DNA of 13,940 nt, from assembly GCA_946887105.1 (NCBI GenBank), contig CAMPKJ010000120.1:1-13940 (forward strand), read 5' to 3'. The notes beneath the pieces are model-generated. The model did no database searches. It was given only the letters and a program-made list of their open reading frames with translations, and was not told where the DNA came from. The position numbers and the translations under genes were made by a program. This document shows positions 6,361-13,359 of this stretch, one piece after another (position 1 is the first letter of the stretch; each line of letters opens with the position of its first letter). The DNA is from an uncultured Acidobacteriota bacterium (GTDB lineage: Bacteria; Acidobacteriota; Thermoanaerobaculia; Gp7-AA8).

Positions 6361-8550
6361 TTACGGGTGATCGAAGATGGCGAGGTAGCGCAGCACGTTT
6401 GGATACGGCGGATCGGCCGGCAGTTTCACGGACGGCATTCCGAGCTGGTGCGCGAGGAGCTCCGCCTCTTCGCGCAGCTCGGTCTGCTCGACGCCCTCGG
6501 CACGCGCGCGGCGGAGCTCGCGTCGCGCGGACTCGATGTCGCCTGACGCGAATGCTTCCCGCGCACGGATGAGCGACAACGCCTCGCGGTCGAGTCCGCG
6601 CGTGCTCCACGCGCGCCACGCCTGCGATCCGATGCGGATGCCCAGCACGCGCAGCGCCGCCTGAGGCGCGCCGGACGGAGCGACGACCGCCGCATCCTCG
6701 AGCTTGCGATCGCGCTCCTCGGCGTCGCCGATGCGATGCGCGGCGTACGCGGCAAGCGCCGACGAGGTGAAGATGCGGTACGTCAGTCCAAGCTGCCGCG
6801 CACGCGCCACGCTCGCGGCGAAGCGGCGTTGCGCTTCCGCCCACTCGCCGCGTCGCAACAACGCCACTCCCGCGAGCTCGCGCGACTCCGCTTCCATGCC
6901 GCCCAGTCCTTCATTGCCGGCGTCCTGCGCAGCCCGATCGAACAGCGCGGCCGCGCGTGCCGCATCGCCGCGGCTCCACGCGATGCGTCCTTCGGTGTAG
7001 TGCAGCAGCGCCGGACGATTGACGAGGCGGCTCTTGCGCAGATCGCGTTCCGCGCCGTCCGAGTCGCCGAGGGATGCGCGATCGGCAAGCACGAGCATCA
7101 GGCGGCGATCGTCGGGCTTCTCGACGTCAATCTGCATCAGCTCGCGCCGCGCCGCTTCGCGATCGCGATTGCCGAGGTAGATGTGCGCCGCCGCGAGCCG
7201 CAACCGCCACGCGCCCGGCCGCAGGTCGAGCGCCGACTTCGCGAGCGCCAGCTCCTGCTGGCCGTTGCTGCTCGCGACCGCGAGATAGCGCGCCAGCAGC
7301 GACTCGTACGCGGATGCGCCGCCGAGCCGCTTGTCCGTTTCCACCGTCCAGTATCGCGCGCGCTCGAAGTTCCCCGCCGCGTCGGTGAAGCTCGACAACA
7401 GCGCGGATGGAATCGCGGTCGCGGAAGGGCGCCGCCACGCCTCCTCCAGCAGCTCCATCGCCTTCGGGCGATTGCCTTCCGCGTCGGCGCGCAATGCGAG
7501 TCCGATCAGCCGCTTCGTTTCCTGGTCGCCGCGGATGTCGGAGGCGCGGATGTCGTATCCGTGATCGAGCTGCGGATCTCTGAGAGAGACGAACGCGCCG
7601 ATGAGGGCGACGATCGCGATCGAGGCGACCAATGCGATCGCGATCCGCCGGCCGCGCGTGCGGCGCAGCGGCGCACGCATCGCGCGCGACACGCGCTCGC
7701 CCGCGAGCAGCGCGCGCAACTCGATCGCGAGCTGGCCCGCTTCGCGCGGGCGGTCGTGCGGGTCCTTCTGCAGGCAGCGTTGCACGAGCGCATCGAGATC
7801 GCGCAGCAGCGGCTCGCCGGTCATCTTCAGCCGCGGCGCGTCATCGTGCAGCAGCGCGACCATTCCCTGCGCGGACGAAGCGCGCTCGAACGGCAGGTGT
7901 CCGGCCAGCAGTTCGAACAGCATGCAGCCGAGCGCGAAGACGTCCGTGGCCGGACTCGTCGCGCGTGCTTCGAGCTGCTCCGGTGCGAGATAGCCGACCG
8001 TTCCGATCACGATGCCCGGTTCCGTCGGCAGCATCTCCGTCACCGCGCCTGCGCCGCGCGCGCCGAAGATGCCGCTCGCGCTGCGCGCCAGGCCGAAGTC
8101 GAGCACCTTCACGCGGCCTTCGCGGGTGATGAAGATGTTCTCCGGCTTGAGATCGCGATGGACGATGCCGCGCGCGTGTGCGGCGGCCACGCCGTCGGTG
8201 ACGGCGAGCAGGATCTCGAGCGCCTCGCGCGTCGCGGGACGATCGCGGTTGAGGCGCGTGCGCAGCGTTTCCCCTTCCAGCAGCTCGGTGACGGCGTAAT
8301 GGATGCCGTTCTCGCTGCCGAAGTCGAAAATGGCCAGGATGTTCGGATGTGAGAGTGCCGCCACGGCGCGCGCCTCGCGATGGAAACGATCCAGCGCAAC
8401 GCGATCGTGTTCGAGATGCGAGGGCAGCACTTTGATGGCCACATCGCGGTGCAGCCGTGCGTCCTCGGCGCGATAAACCTCGCCCATCCCGCCGACCGCA
8501 ACGAGGTCGAGGATCGTGTAACGGCCGAGCGTCGTGCCGGGGTGGAGCAA
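6361..8550 (-). CDS. transmembrane PknB-type serine/threonine kinase with TPR-like C-terminal region
   Basis: This is a Hanks-type Ser/Thr kinase. The kinase domain (about 11-285) has the Gly-rich loop [10 protein letters not shown], catalytic Lys40 (VAIK), Glu59, HRDLKPEN with Asp133, DFG 151-153 and APE 189-191, so it should be active. A basic stretch and one membrane helix (about 303-321) follow. The remaining 400 residues are helical, Ala/Arg/Glu-rich and TPR-like, and are predicted outside the inner membrane, where they may sense or scaffold. The start is uncertain: TTG 8550 begins [11 protein letters not shown], as expected for this group, but no ribosome-binding site precedes it. It lies 24 nt after the dienelactone hydrolase stop and in the same frame. 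It is the last gene of the leftward mac operon and ends at the CCTCGG hairpin. Confidence 0.92.
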   Translation of the reverse strand: MLHPGTTLGRYTILDLVAVGGMGEVYRAEDARLHRDVAIKVLPSHLEHDRVALDRFHREARAVAALSHPNILAIFDFGSENGIHYAVTELLEGETLRTRLNRDRPATREALEILLAVTDGVAAAHARGIVHRDLKPENIFITREGRVKVLDFGLARSASGIFGARGAGAVTEMLPTEPGIVIGTVGYLAPEQLEARATSPATDVFALGCMLFELLAGHLPFERASSAQGMVALLHDDAPRLKMTGEPLLRDLDALVQRCLQKDPHDRPREAGQLAIELRALLAGERVSRAMRAPLRRTRGRRIAIALVASIAIVALIGAFVSLRDPQLDHGYDIRASDIRGDQETKRLIGLALRADAEGNRPKAMELLEEAWRRPSATAIPSALLSSFTDAAGNFERARYWTVETDKRLGGASAYESLLARYLAVASSNGQQELALAKSALDLRPGAWRLRLAAAHIYLGNRDREAARRELMQIDVEKPDDRRLMLVLADRASLGDSDGAERDLRKSRLVNRPALLHYTEGRIAWSRGDAARAAALFDRAAQDAGNEGLGGMEAESRELAGVALLRRGEWAEAQRRFAASVARARQLGLTYRIFTSSALAAYAAHRIGDAEERDRKLEDAAVVAPSGAPQAALRVLGIRIGSQAWRAWSTRGLDREALSLIRAREAFASGDIESARRELRRARAEGVEQTELREEAELLAHQLGMPSVKLPADPPYPNVLRYLAIFDHP

Positions 8551-8574
8551 CGGGGCGATTATCGCCGGTTGGCT

Positions 8575-9375
8575 TTACCTGATGGCCTGGAGGAGCGCCA
8601 GCAACCGTCTCCAACCTTCGTCATGCGCCGTCCGGTTGGCCTCGGACGCATCGGGCATTTCGCCCAGGCGCATGAACGCGTGACCGGCGCCTGTGTAGAT
8701 CACGGGCTCGAATCTCTTGCCGTGTTTTTCCATCAGTGCACGCGAGGTCTCGATGGTCGCGTTCACGCGCTCGTCGGCGCCGCCGTAAAAGCCGTACACC
8801 GGCGCCTCGATGCCGGTGACGCCGGCGTCGGTCGACGGTCCGGTGCCGTAAAACGGGAACGCGGCCGTGAGTCCGTCGATGGTGTTGGCCGCCTCCCACG
8901 TGCGCGCGCCGCCCCAGCAGAATCCGGCCACGGCCAGCTTGCCATTCGCGGACGGCAACGCGCGGACGTAGCTCGCCGACGCCGCGAGATCGGCCGCAAC
9001 CTGTTGTGGCGGCAGTTTCGAAATCGCCTCGCGCGCCGCATCCTCGGATGGGAAATCCTTCGTCCGTCCGCCGCCCGGCGCCGACCCGGAAAGCATGTCC
9101 GGCGCGATGGCGATGTAGCCTTCCTCCGCCAGCCGGTCCGCAACGGTGCGCACCCAATCGGTCAAGCCGCGGTTCTCGTGAATGACCACGACCGCGCCCG
9201 ACTTTGTGCTCGATTGCGGATACACGACATACGCGTGCAACGGGCGTCCGGCGCTGTCGATCGTCACCCACTCATCGTGGCGAGGAGTGGTCTCGAGCCG
9301 TTGGTTTGCAGCCGGAACGACGTGGTTGCATGCGGCGGTGAACAGGAGCGCGGCGAAAAAAGCGAATGTGCGCAT
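8575..9375 (-). CDS. exported dienelactone hydrolase-family protein, possible lipoprotein
   Basis: This is an alpha/beta hydrolase of the dienelactone hydrolase family. From ATG 9375, the triad is Cys153 (GFCWGG), Asp201 (YGGAD) and His232 (GAGHAFM), with Glu67 in the VIHENRG loop as in characterised family members. Unlike the cytosolic catabolic enzymes, it begins with a hydrophobic leader (MRTFAFFAALLFTAAC). Cys16 is a possible lipidation site, although the -3 Thr makes the lipobox weak, so a plain signal peptide is also possible. A GTG at 9381, two codons upstream, is an alternative start; neither has a clear ribosome-binding site. The gene is 31 nt after the permease gene and 24 nt before the kinase. 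The substrate is unknown; no aromatic-degradation genes are nearby. Confidence 0.88.
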   Translation of the reverse strand: MRTFAFFAALLFTAACNHVVPAANQRLETTPRHDEWVTIDSAGRPLHAYVVYPQSSTKSGAVVVIHENRGLTDWVRTVADRLAEEGYIAIAPDMLSGSAPGGGRTKDFPSEDAAREAISKLPPQQVAADLAASASYVRALPSANGKLAVAGFCWGGARTWEAANTIDGLTAAFPFYGTGPSTDAGVTGIEAPVYGFYGGADERVNATIETSRALMEKHGKRFEPVIYTGAGHAFMRLGEMPDASEANRTAHDEGWRRLLALLQAIR

Positions 9376-9406
9376 ATGCACGAAGTGTACGCATGCGCAC
9401 GTCCCC

Positions 9407-10624
9407 TCACTCGTACCGCAACGCCTCGATCGGATGCAGCGCCGCCGCCTTCCGCGCCGGGTAGTAACCGAAGAACACGCCCACCGCGCCGGAGAACACC
9501 ACCGCGATGAGCATCAGCACCGGCGAGATCACGGTCTCCCATCCGGTGAAGTGCCCGAGCACTTTCGAGCCGATCACACCGAGCGCGAGGCCGATCAAGC
9601 CACCGAGGATGCCCATGACGATGCTCTCGACCAGGAACTGCGTGAGCACGTCCGAGCCACGCGCGCCGATGGCTAGACGGATGCCGATCTCGCGCGTTCT
9701 CTCCGTCACCGAGACCAGCATGATGTTCATGATGCCGATGCCGCCGACGAGCAGCGAGATCGATGCGATCGCCGCGAGCAGCAAGGTCATCACTTTCGTG
9801 CTGCCTTCCGCCGCCTCGGCGAGGTCGTTCTGATTGCGCACCGTGAAGTCTTCGGCGTCGTTTTCGCCGAGGCGCCGCGATTCGCGAAGCAGCACGCGGA
9901 TTTCCTCCTGCGCCGCGACGATGTCGCCCTCGGAAGCGGTGCTGGCGAGGATCTGCGGCAGGAACGAGCGTCCCGACAGCGCGGCCTTCATGGTCGTGTG
10001 CGGAATGATCACCACATCATCCGAGTCGCTGCCGCTGGCGGTCTGCCCTTTCGGCGCGAGCACGCCCACGACATCGAACGGCACATTGCGGATCTGCACC
10101 TCCTGGCCGACCGGATCGGTGCCCGGGAAGAGCTGATTCGCGACGGTCGTGCCGAGCACCGCCACCTTGCGCATCGACGCGACGTCTTCCGGCGCGAAGA
10201 AGGCGCCGGATGCGGTCTGCCAGTCGCGGATGACCTGGTAGTCGACGTCGACACCGTTGATCATCGTGCGCCAGTTGCCTGCCTCGCCGATCACCTGCGT
10301 GCGGCTGACGATCACGGGCGAGACCGCGGTCACGACCTGCGCCTCGCGGCGGATCTTCTCGACGTCGTCGAGTGAGAGGTTCGGGAACGCCTGCGCGCCC
10401 TGGCTCACGCCGCCCTGCTGCGCGGCGCCGGGCGTGATCACGATCATGTTCGTGCCGAGGTTGTTGATCTGGGCGCGGATGCGCGAGCGCGCGCCGAAGC
10501 CGACCGCCACCATCACGATGACCGCGGCCACGCCGATGATGATGCCCAGCATCGTGAGCGCCGCGCGCATCTTGTTCTTCTGGATGCTCTGCGTGGCCAG
10601 TTTGATCAGGATGGTCGTCTTCAT
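9407..10624 (-). CDS. MacB-type ABC transporter permease
   Basis: This is the membrane subunit of a MacB-like ABC transporter, a mechanotransmission-type pump in the inner membrane that moves periplasmic substrates through an adaptor and an outer-membrane channel. The 405-residue protein has the family layout: one N-terminal helix (about 22-44), a large periplasmic MacB_PCD domain (about 45-275), then three helices (about 278-306, 333-357 and 370-392) and the conserved C-terminus YYPARKAAALHPIEALRYE. The motif VTERTREIGIRLAIGAR after helix 2 is typical of MacB/FtsX permeases. Here ATPase and permease are separate genes, unlike E. coli MacB. The ATG at 10624 overlaps the ATPase stop by 4 nt, indicating coupled translation. 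Confidence 0.95.
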   Translation of the reverse strand: MKTTILIKLATQSIQKNKMRAALTMLGIIIGVAAVIVMVAVGFGARSRIRAQINNLGTNMIVITPGAAQQGGVSQGAQAFPNLSLDDVEKIRREAQVVTAVSPVIVSRTQVIGEAGNWRTMINGVDVDYQVIRDWQTASGAFFAPEDVASMRKVAVLGTTVANQLFPGTDPVGQEVQIRNVPFDVVGVLAPKGQTASGSDSDDVVIIPHTTMKAALSGRSFLPQILASTASEGDIVAAQEEIRVLLRESRRLGENDAEDFTVRNQNDLAEAAEGSTKVMTLLLAAIASISLLVGGIGIMNIMLVSVTERTREIGIRLAIGARGSDVLTQFLVESIVMGILGGLIGLALGVIGSKVLGHFTGWETVISPVLMLIAVVFSGAVGVFFGYYPARKAAALHPIEALRYE

Positions 10625-11349
10625 GCTGCCGCCTTCTCGAGGTCCTCGGCCGCCATGCGGCGGTTCTTCACCGGCTCGTCGCGCACGATGCGGCCATCGC
10701 GGACTTCCACGATGCGCTTCGCGTAGATCGCCACCTCCGGCTCGTGCGTGACCAGCACGATCGTGACGCCTTCTTCGTTCAGTTCCTGGAACAGCGCCAT
10801 CACTTCGATGGTCGTGTGCGTGTCGAGATTGCCGGTCGGCTCGTCCGCGAGCACGAGCGCGGGCGACGTGACCAGCGCGCGTGCGATGGCCACGCGCTGC
10901 TGCTGTCCGCCGGAAAGCTCGCTCGGCTGATGGTCGAGCCGCGATCCGAGGCCGACGCGTTCGAGCGCGGCGACGGCCAGCGCCTTCGTGTCGCGCTTCC
11001 TCCCGCTGCGGTCGTACAGCAACGGCAGCTCGACATTGTCGACCGCGGTCGTCCGCGGCAGCAGGTTGAAGCCCTGAAACACGAAGCCGAGTTTCTGATT
11101 GCGGATCGCGGCCAACTCGTTGCGTCCGAGGCCGTCGACGCGCACGCCGTCCAGCTCATACGAGCCGGAGCTGGGCGAGTCGAGACAGCCGAGGAGATTC
11201 ATGAGCGTCGACTTGCCGGAGCCCGACGTGCCCATGATCGCCACCAGCTCTCCGCGGCCGATGGTCAGATCGATGCCGCGCAGCGCGTGCACTTCGTTCG
11301 TGCCGCTGGTGTACGTCTTGGTGAGTGCTTCGGTGCGGATGACCGTCAT
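10621..11349 (-). CDS. MacB/LolD-type ABC transporter ATP-binding protein
   Basis: This is the cytoplasmic ATPase driving the adjacent MacB-type permease. All ABC motifs are intact in the 242 residues: Walker [10 protein letters not shown] at 40-48, Q-loop FQGFNLL at about 91-97, signature LSGGQQQR at 145-152, Walker [13 protein letters not shown] starting at about 165, and H-loop His202. [10 protein letters not shown] is characteristic of the MacB/LolD/FtsE group. The start ATG 11349 shares one base with the macA-like stop (TGATG). GGGAGG lies 6-7 nt upstream inside the end of macA, so translation should be coupled on both sides. Confidence 0.96.
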   Translation of the reverse strand: MTVIRTEALTKTYTSGTNEVHALRGIDLTIGRGELVAIMGTSGSGKSTLMNLLGCLDSPSSGSYELDGVRVDGLGRNELAAIRNQKLGFVFQGFNLLPRTTAVDNVELPLLYDRSGRKRDTKALAVAALERVGLGSRLDHQPSELSGGQQQRVAIARALVTSPALVLADEPTGNLDTHTTIEVMALFQELNEEGVTIVLVTHEPEVAIYAKRIVEVRDGRIVRDEPVKNRRMAAEDLEKAAA

Positions 11350-12623
11350 CAGAAGCCTCCCGGACGCCGTCCGCGCTGTTGTTGGTTGTCGTTCTGGAAC
11401 GGCGATGCGCTCGAGGAGCTCGCGTTCGCGGACTGCGGCTGCACGGTGCCGGCGACGACCTTCATCCCTTCCTTCAGATCGCGACCGCGGATTTCGGTCG
11501 TCGAGCCGTCGGTGAGTCCGGTGCGTACGCGGACCGGCGTGAGCGTGCCTTTTGCGTCGACCGTGTAGATCGTGCCGAAGCCGCCGCTGCGCGTGCGCTG
11601 GCCGTTGGCGTTGCCTTGTTCGCGTGTGCGTTCGCGTGTGCGTTCGCGCGTGCGTTGGCGCGTGCGCTGCTGCGCCGGTGCCGTCTCCGTTTTGGCCACG
11701 ACCGCATCGTCCGCGGGCTTGAAGCGCAGCGCCGCGTTCGCGATCTTCAACACGCCGTCGGCGCTTTCGGTCAGAAACTCGACGCGCGCGGTCATGCCGG
11801 GGAGGAGCTTCTTCTCCGGATTCGCCACCGCCACGACCACCGTGTAGTTGACGACGTTCTCGTTCGTCGCGGACTGCAGGCGCACCTGCGCGACTTCGCC
11901 TTCGAAGGTCTGGCCGCTCAGCGCCTGGACGGTGAACTTCACCTTCTGCCCTTCCTTGATGCGGGCGATGTCGCCTTCGCCGACGCTGGCCAGGATCTGC
12001 ATGTTGCGCAGGTCGTTGGCGATCAGGAAGAGCTGCGGCGCGGAAAGGCTCGCGGCCACGGTCTGGCCGTGGTCGACGTTGCGTTCCACGACCACGCCGT
12101 CGATCGGCGCGTAGATGTTCGTGTACTCGAGGTTCTGTTTCGCGCGATCGAGCGCGACGCGCGCCGACTTGACGTTCGCGCGTGCGACGTCGAGCGAGGA
12201 GTCCGTGGTCTCGAACTCACTGCGCGCGACCAGGCCGCTGGTCATCAGCTCGCGGCTGCGGTTGTAGTCGCGCTGCGCCTGGAGGAGCTGCGCCTGCGCG
12301 CGCTCGACCGAGGCTTGCGCGTCGGTCACGGCCTGCTGCTGCAGCATCGGATCGATGCGCGCGAGCAGCTGCCCTTTCTTGACGACGTCGTTGTAGTCGA
12401 CGAACAGCTCGGCGATCTGCCCCGACACCTGCGTTCCGACGCTCACGGTGCGTACCGCGTTCAGCGTGCCGGTCGCGGAGACCGTCGATGCGATGTCGCC
12501 GCGCTCGACGGCGGTGAAGCGATAGGTGGTCGTTCCCTTCGCGAACGCGGTGCGGTGCACGAGCACGGCAACCACCGCGATCACGGCCAGGAGCCCGACG
12601 GCGATGAACGATTTCTTTTTCAT
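11349..12623 (-). CDS. MacA/HlyD-type periplasmic adaptor with Arg-Thr-Arg-Glu repeat insert
   Basis: This is a membrane-fusion protein linking the MacB-type pump to an outer-membrane channel. From ATG 12623 (MKKKSFIAVG), a membrane anchor spans about 5-22. It is followed by the first lipoyl half (about 55-92), a coiled-coil hairpin (about 93-168), the second lipoyl half (about 169-200, IYAPIDGVVVERNVDHGQ), and the beta-barrel and membrane-proximal domains. Two low-complexity segments are unusual: an Arg-Thr-Arg-Glu/Gln repeat at about 319-336 inside the membrane-proximal region, and a Ser/Asn/Gln/Arg-rich C-terminus (about 395-424). The frame stays open upstream to 12809, but that extension crosses the operator and spy terminator and is not adaptor-like. 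It heads the five-gene leftward operon. Confidence 0.93.
   Translation of the reverse strand: MKKKSFIAVGLLAVIAVVAVLVHRTAFAKGTTTYRFTAVERGDIASTVSATGTLNAVRTVSVGTQVSGQIAELFVDYNDVVKKGQLLARIDPMLQQQAVTDAQASVERAQAQLLQAQRDYNRSRELMTSGLVARSEFETTDSSLDVARANVKSARVALDRAKQNLEYTNIYAPIDGVVVERNVDHGQTVAASLSAPQLFLIANDLRNMQILASVGEGDIARIKEGQKVKFTVQALSGQTFEGEVAQVRLQSATNENVVNYTVVVAVANPEKKLLPGMTARVEFLTESADGVLKIANAALRFKPADDAVVAKTETAPAQQRTRQRTRERTRERTREQGNANGQRTRSGGFGTIYTVDAKGTLTPVRVRTGLTDGSTTEIRGRDLKEGMKVVAGTVQPQSANASSSSASPFQNDNQQQRGRRPGGF
11619..11666 (-). repeat. 12-bp tandem repeat inside macA (four copies)
   Basis: Four head-to-tail copies of a 12-base unit, TTCGCGTGTGCG on the plus strand, run through 11619-11630, 11631-11642, 11643-11654 and 11655-11666. 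The first two are identical, the third has one change and the fourth two. On the coding strand each unit encodes Arg-Thr-Arg-Glu (Gln in the divergent copy). The unit length is a multiple of three, so copy-number changes keep the frame. Confidence 0.85.
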
Positions 12624-12672
12624 GATGAAGGGGATAACGGCGGGGCGGCGGTTGTGCTTTCGCGTTTGAAGC

Positions 12673-12701
12673 GAGTTGCACGTGCATGTCATGAACTGCA
12701 C
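12673..12701 (-). promoter_or_regulatory. operator A: paired direct repeats upstream of macA
   Basis: On the minus strand, GTGCAGTTC at 12701-12693 and GTGCAACTC at 12681-12673 form 9-bp direct repeats 20 bp apart. The element lies 49 bp before the macA start. The spacer includes TGACA, which is shared with operator B. A second block, GCGAAA at 12663-12658, and TATCCC at 12636-12631, a possible -10, recur at nearly the same distances in the spy promoter. The binding protein is inferred to be a LytTR-type regulator. Confidence 0.68.
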
Positions 12702-12719
12702 GACGCACGTCGCGCAAAT

Positions 12720-12749
12720 GAAACGGGAGGCGTTTCCGCCTCCCGTTTC
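12720..12749 (-). terminator. hairpin terminator of the spy-like gene
   Basis: A perfect 13-bp stem with a 4-base loop lies 22 bp downstream of the spy stop. On the minus strand the loop is GAAA closed by C-G, a very stable GNRA tetraloop. The 3' arm runs into TTTC-ATTT, only a short T-rich stretch. It separates spy from the macA promoter, so the two are separate transcription units. Confidence 0.8.
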
Positions 12750-12771
12750 GTGTACCGCGACGTCAGTCTCT

Positions 12772-13227
12772 TCAGAACCGCTGGCCGCGCTGGCCACGCT
12801 TCGCGGCACGCTCCGCCTTCAGCGCGTCCCACTGCGCGCGCTGATCGGGGGTGAGGAGGGCCAGGATGCGCTCGTGCTGTGCGCTGCGCAGTTCCTTCAT
12901 CCGCGCGTGCTGCGACTTCGCGGTGGCCTTGAGCTGCTCGACGCGGGCGGCGTCGCCGGCTTCCTTCGCCGCGCGGATCTGGCGGCGCGTGTCGCGCGCC
13001 TGATCGAAGAAGGCCTTGTTCTCGTTGCGGAACGCCGTCTGCGCGTCCTTGATCTGCTGCTTCTGCGCGTCCGAGAGGTTCAGCTTCTGCGCGAAACGCT
13101 GACCGAACGCGTGACCGCCGCGTCCGCCACGTCCCCGCTTGCCGCCTTCATGCGGCGCCGCGAATGCGAGCGTGGACGAGAGCGCCACCACTGCTGCTGC
13201 CGTAAACCATTTCTTCGTGTTTTTCAT
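12772..13227 (-). CDS. Spy/CpxP-like periplasmic protein with LTxxQ motif
   Basis: This is a 151-residue exported helical protein of the Spy/CpxP type; such proteins act as periplasmic chaperones or sensors under envelope stress. A signal peptide covers about 1-23 (cleavage after AFA). It is followed by a Gly/Arg/His-rich linker (about 25-45), then long charged helices. LNLSDAQKQQI at about 49-59 and LLTPDQRAQW at about 124-133 are the two LTxxQ-type positions expected in the family. The C-terminus is very basic (AKRGQRGQRF). The start ATG 13227 is chosen for the signal peptide and for AAGGAG about 11 nt upstream; the open frame continuing upstream is antisense to the histidine kinase. Its own promoter carries operator B, and a strong hairpin follows it. 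Confidence 0.88.
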   Translation of the reverse strand: MKNTKKWFTAAAVVALSSTLAFAAPHEGGKRGRGGRGGHAFGQRFAQKLNLSDAQKQQIKDAQTAFRNENKAFFDQARDTRRQIRAAKEAGDAARVEQLKATAKSQHARMKELRSAQHERILALLTPDQRAQWDALKAERAAKRGQRGQRF

Positions 13228-13293
13228 GGGCTTTACGTCTCCTTGTTGCCGGGATAGACGTTCCGTTCCGCGATTCTGTTTCGCCCGCGAAAC

Positions 13294-13322
13294 GAGCTGC
13301 ACCGGCGTGTCACGAACTGCAC
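13294..13322 (-). promoter_or_regulatory. operator B: paired direct repeats between spy and the histidine kinase
   Basis: On the minus strand, GTGCAGTTC at 13322-13314 and GTGCAGCTC at 13302-13294 form 9-bp direct repeats 20 bp apart. The 29-bp element matches operator A at 24 positions, including most of the spacer. It is 66 bp upstream of spy and 37 bp upstream of the divergent histidine kinase start, so it may control both. Next to it, toward spy, is a GTTTCGC/GCGAAAC inverted repeat (13278-13293). Confidence 0.7.
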
Positions 13323-13359
13323 CGGGGCGGTGGGGCGGGCGGTTATCCTGCCGGGGACT

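Noticed and set aside
6736..8352. A 538-codon open frame on the plus strand opposite the Ser/Thr kinase.
   Set aside because: The translation is low-complexity and Arg-rich, and the minus strand carries every kinase motif, so it is a composition artefact.
12677..12686. Palindrome TGCACGTGCA as a separate dyad operator.
   Set aside because: It is the overlap of one direct-repeat half-site with chance flanking bases. Operator B lacks the dyad but keeps the direct repeats, so the direct-repeat reading is better.
12624..12809. Upstream extension of macA to a start at 12809.
   Set aside because: It would run through operator A, the spy terminator and the end of spy, and it adds sequence unlike adaptors. 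The ATG at 12623 begins a proper membrane anchor.
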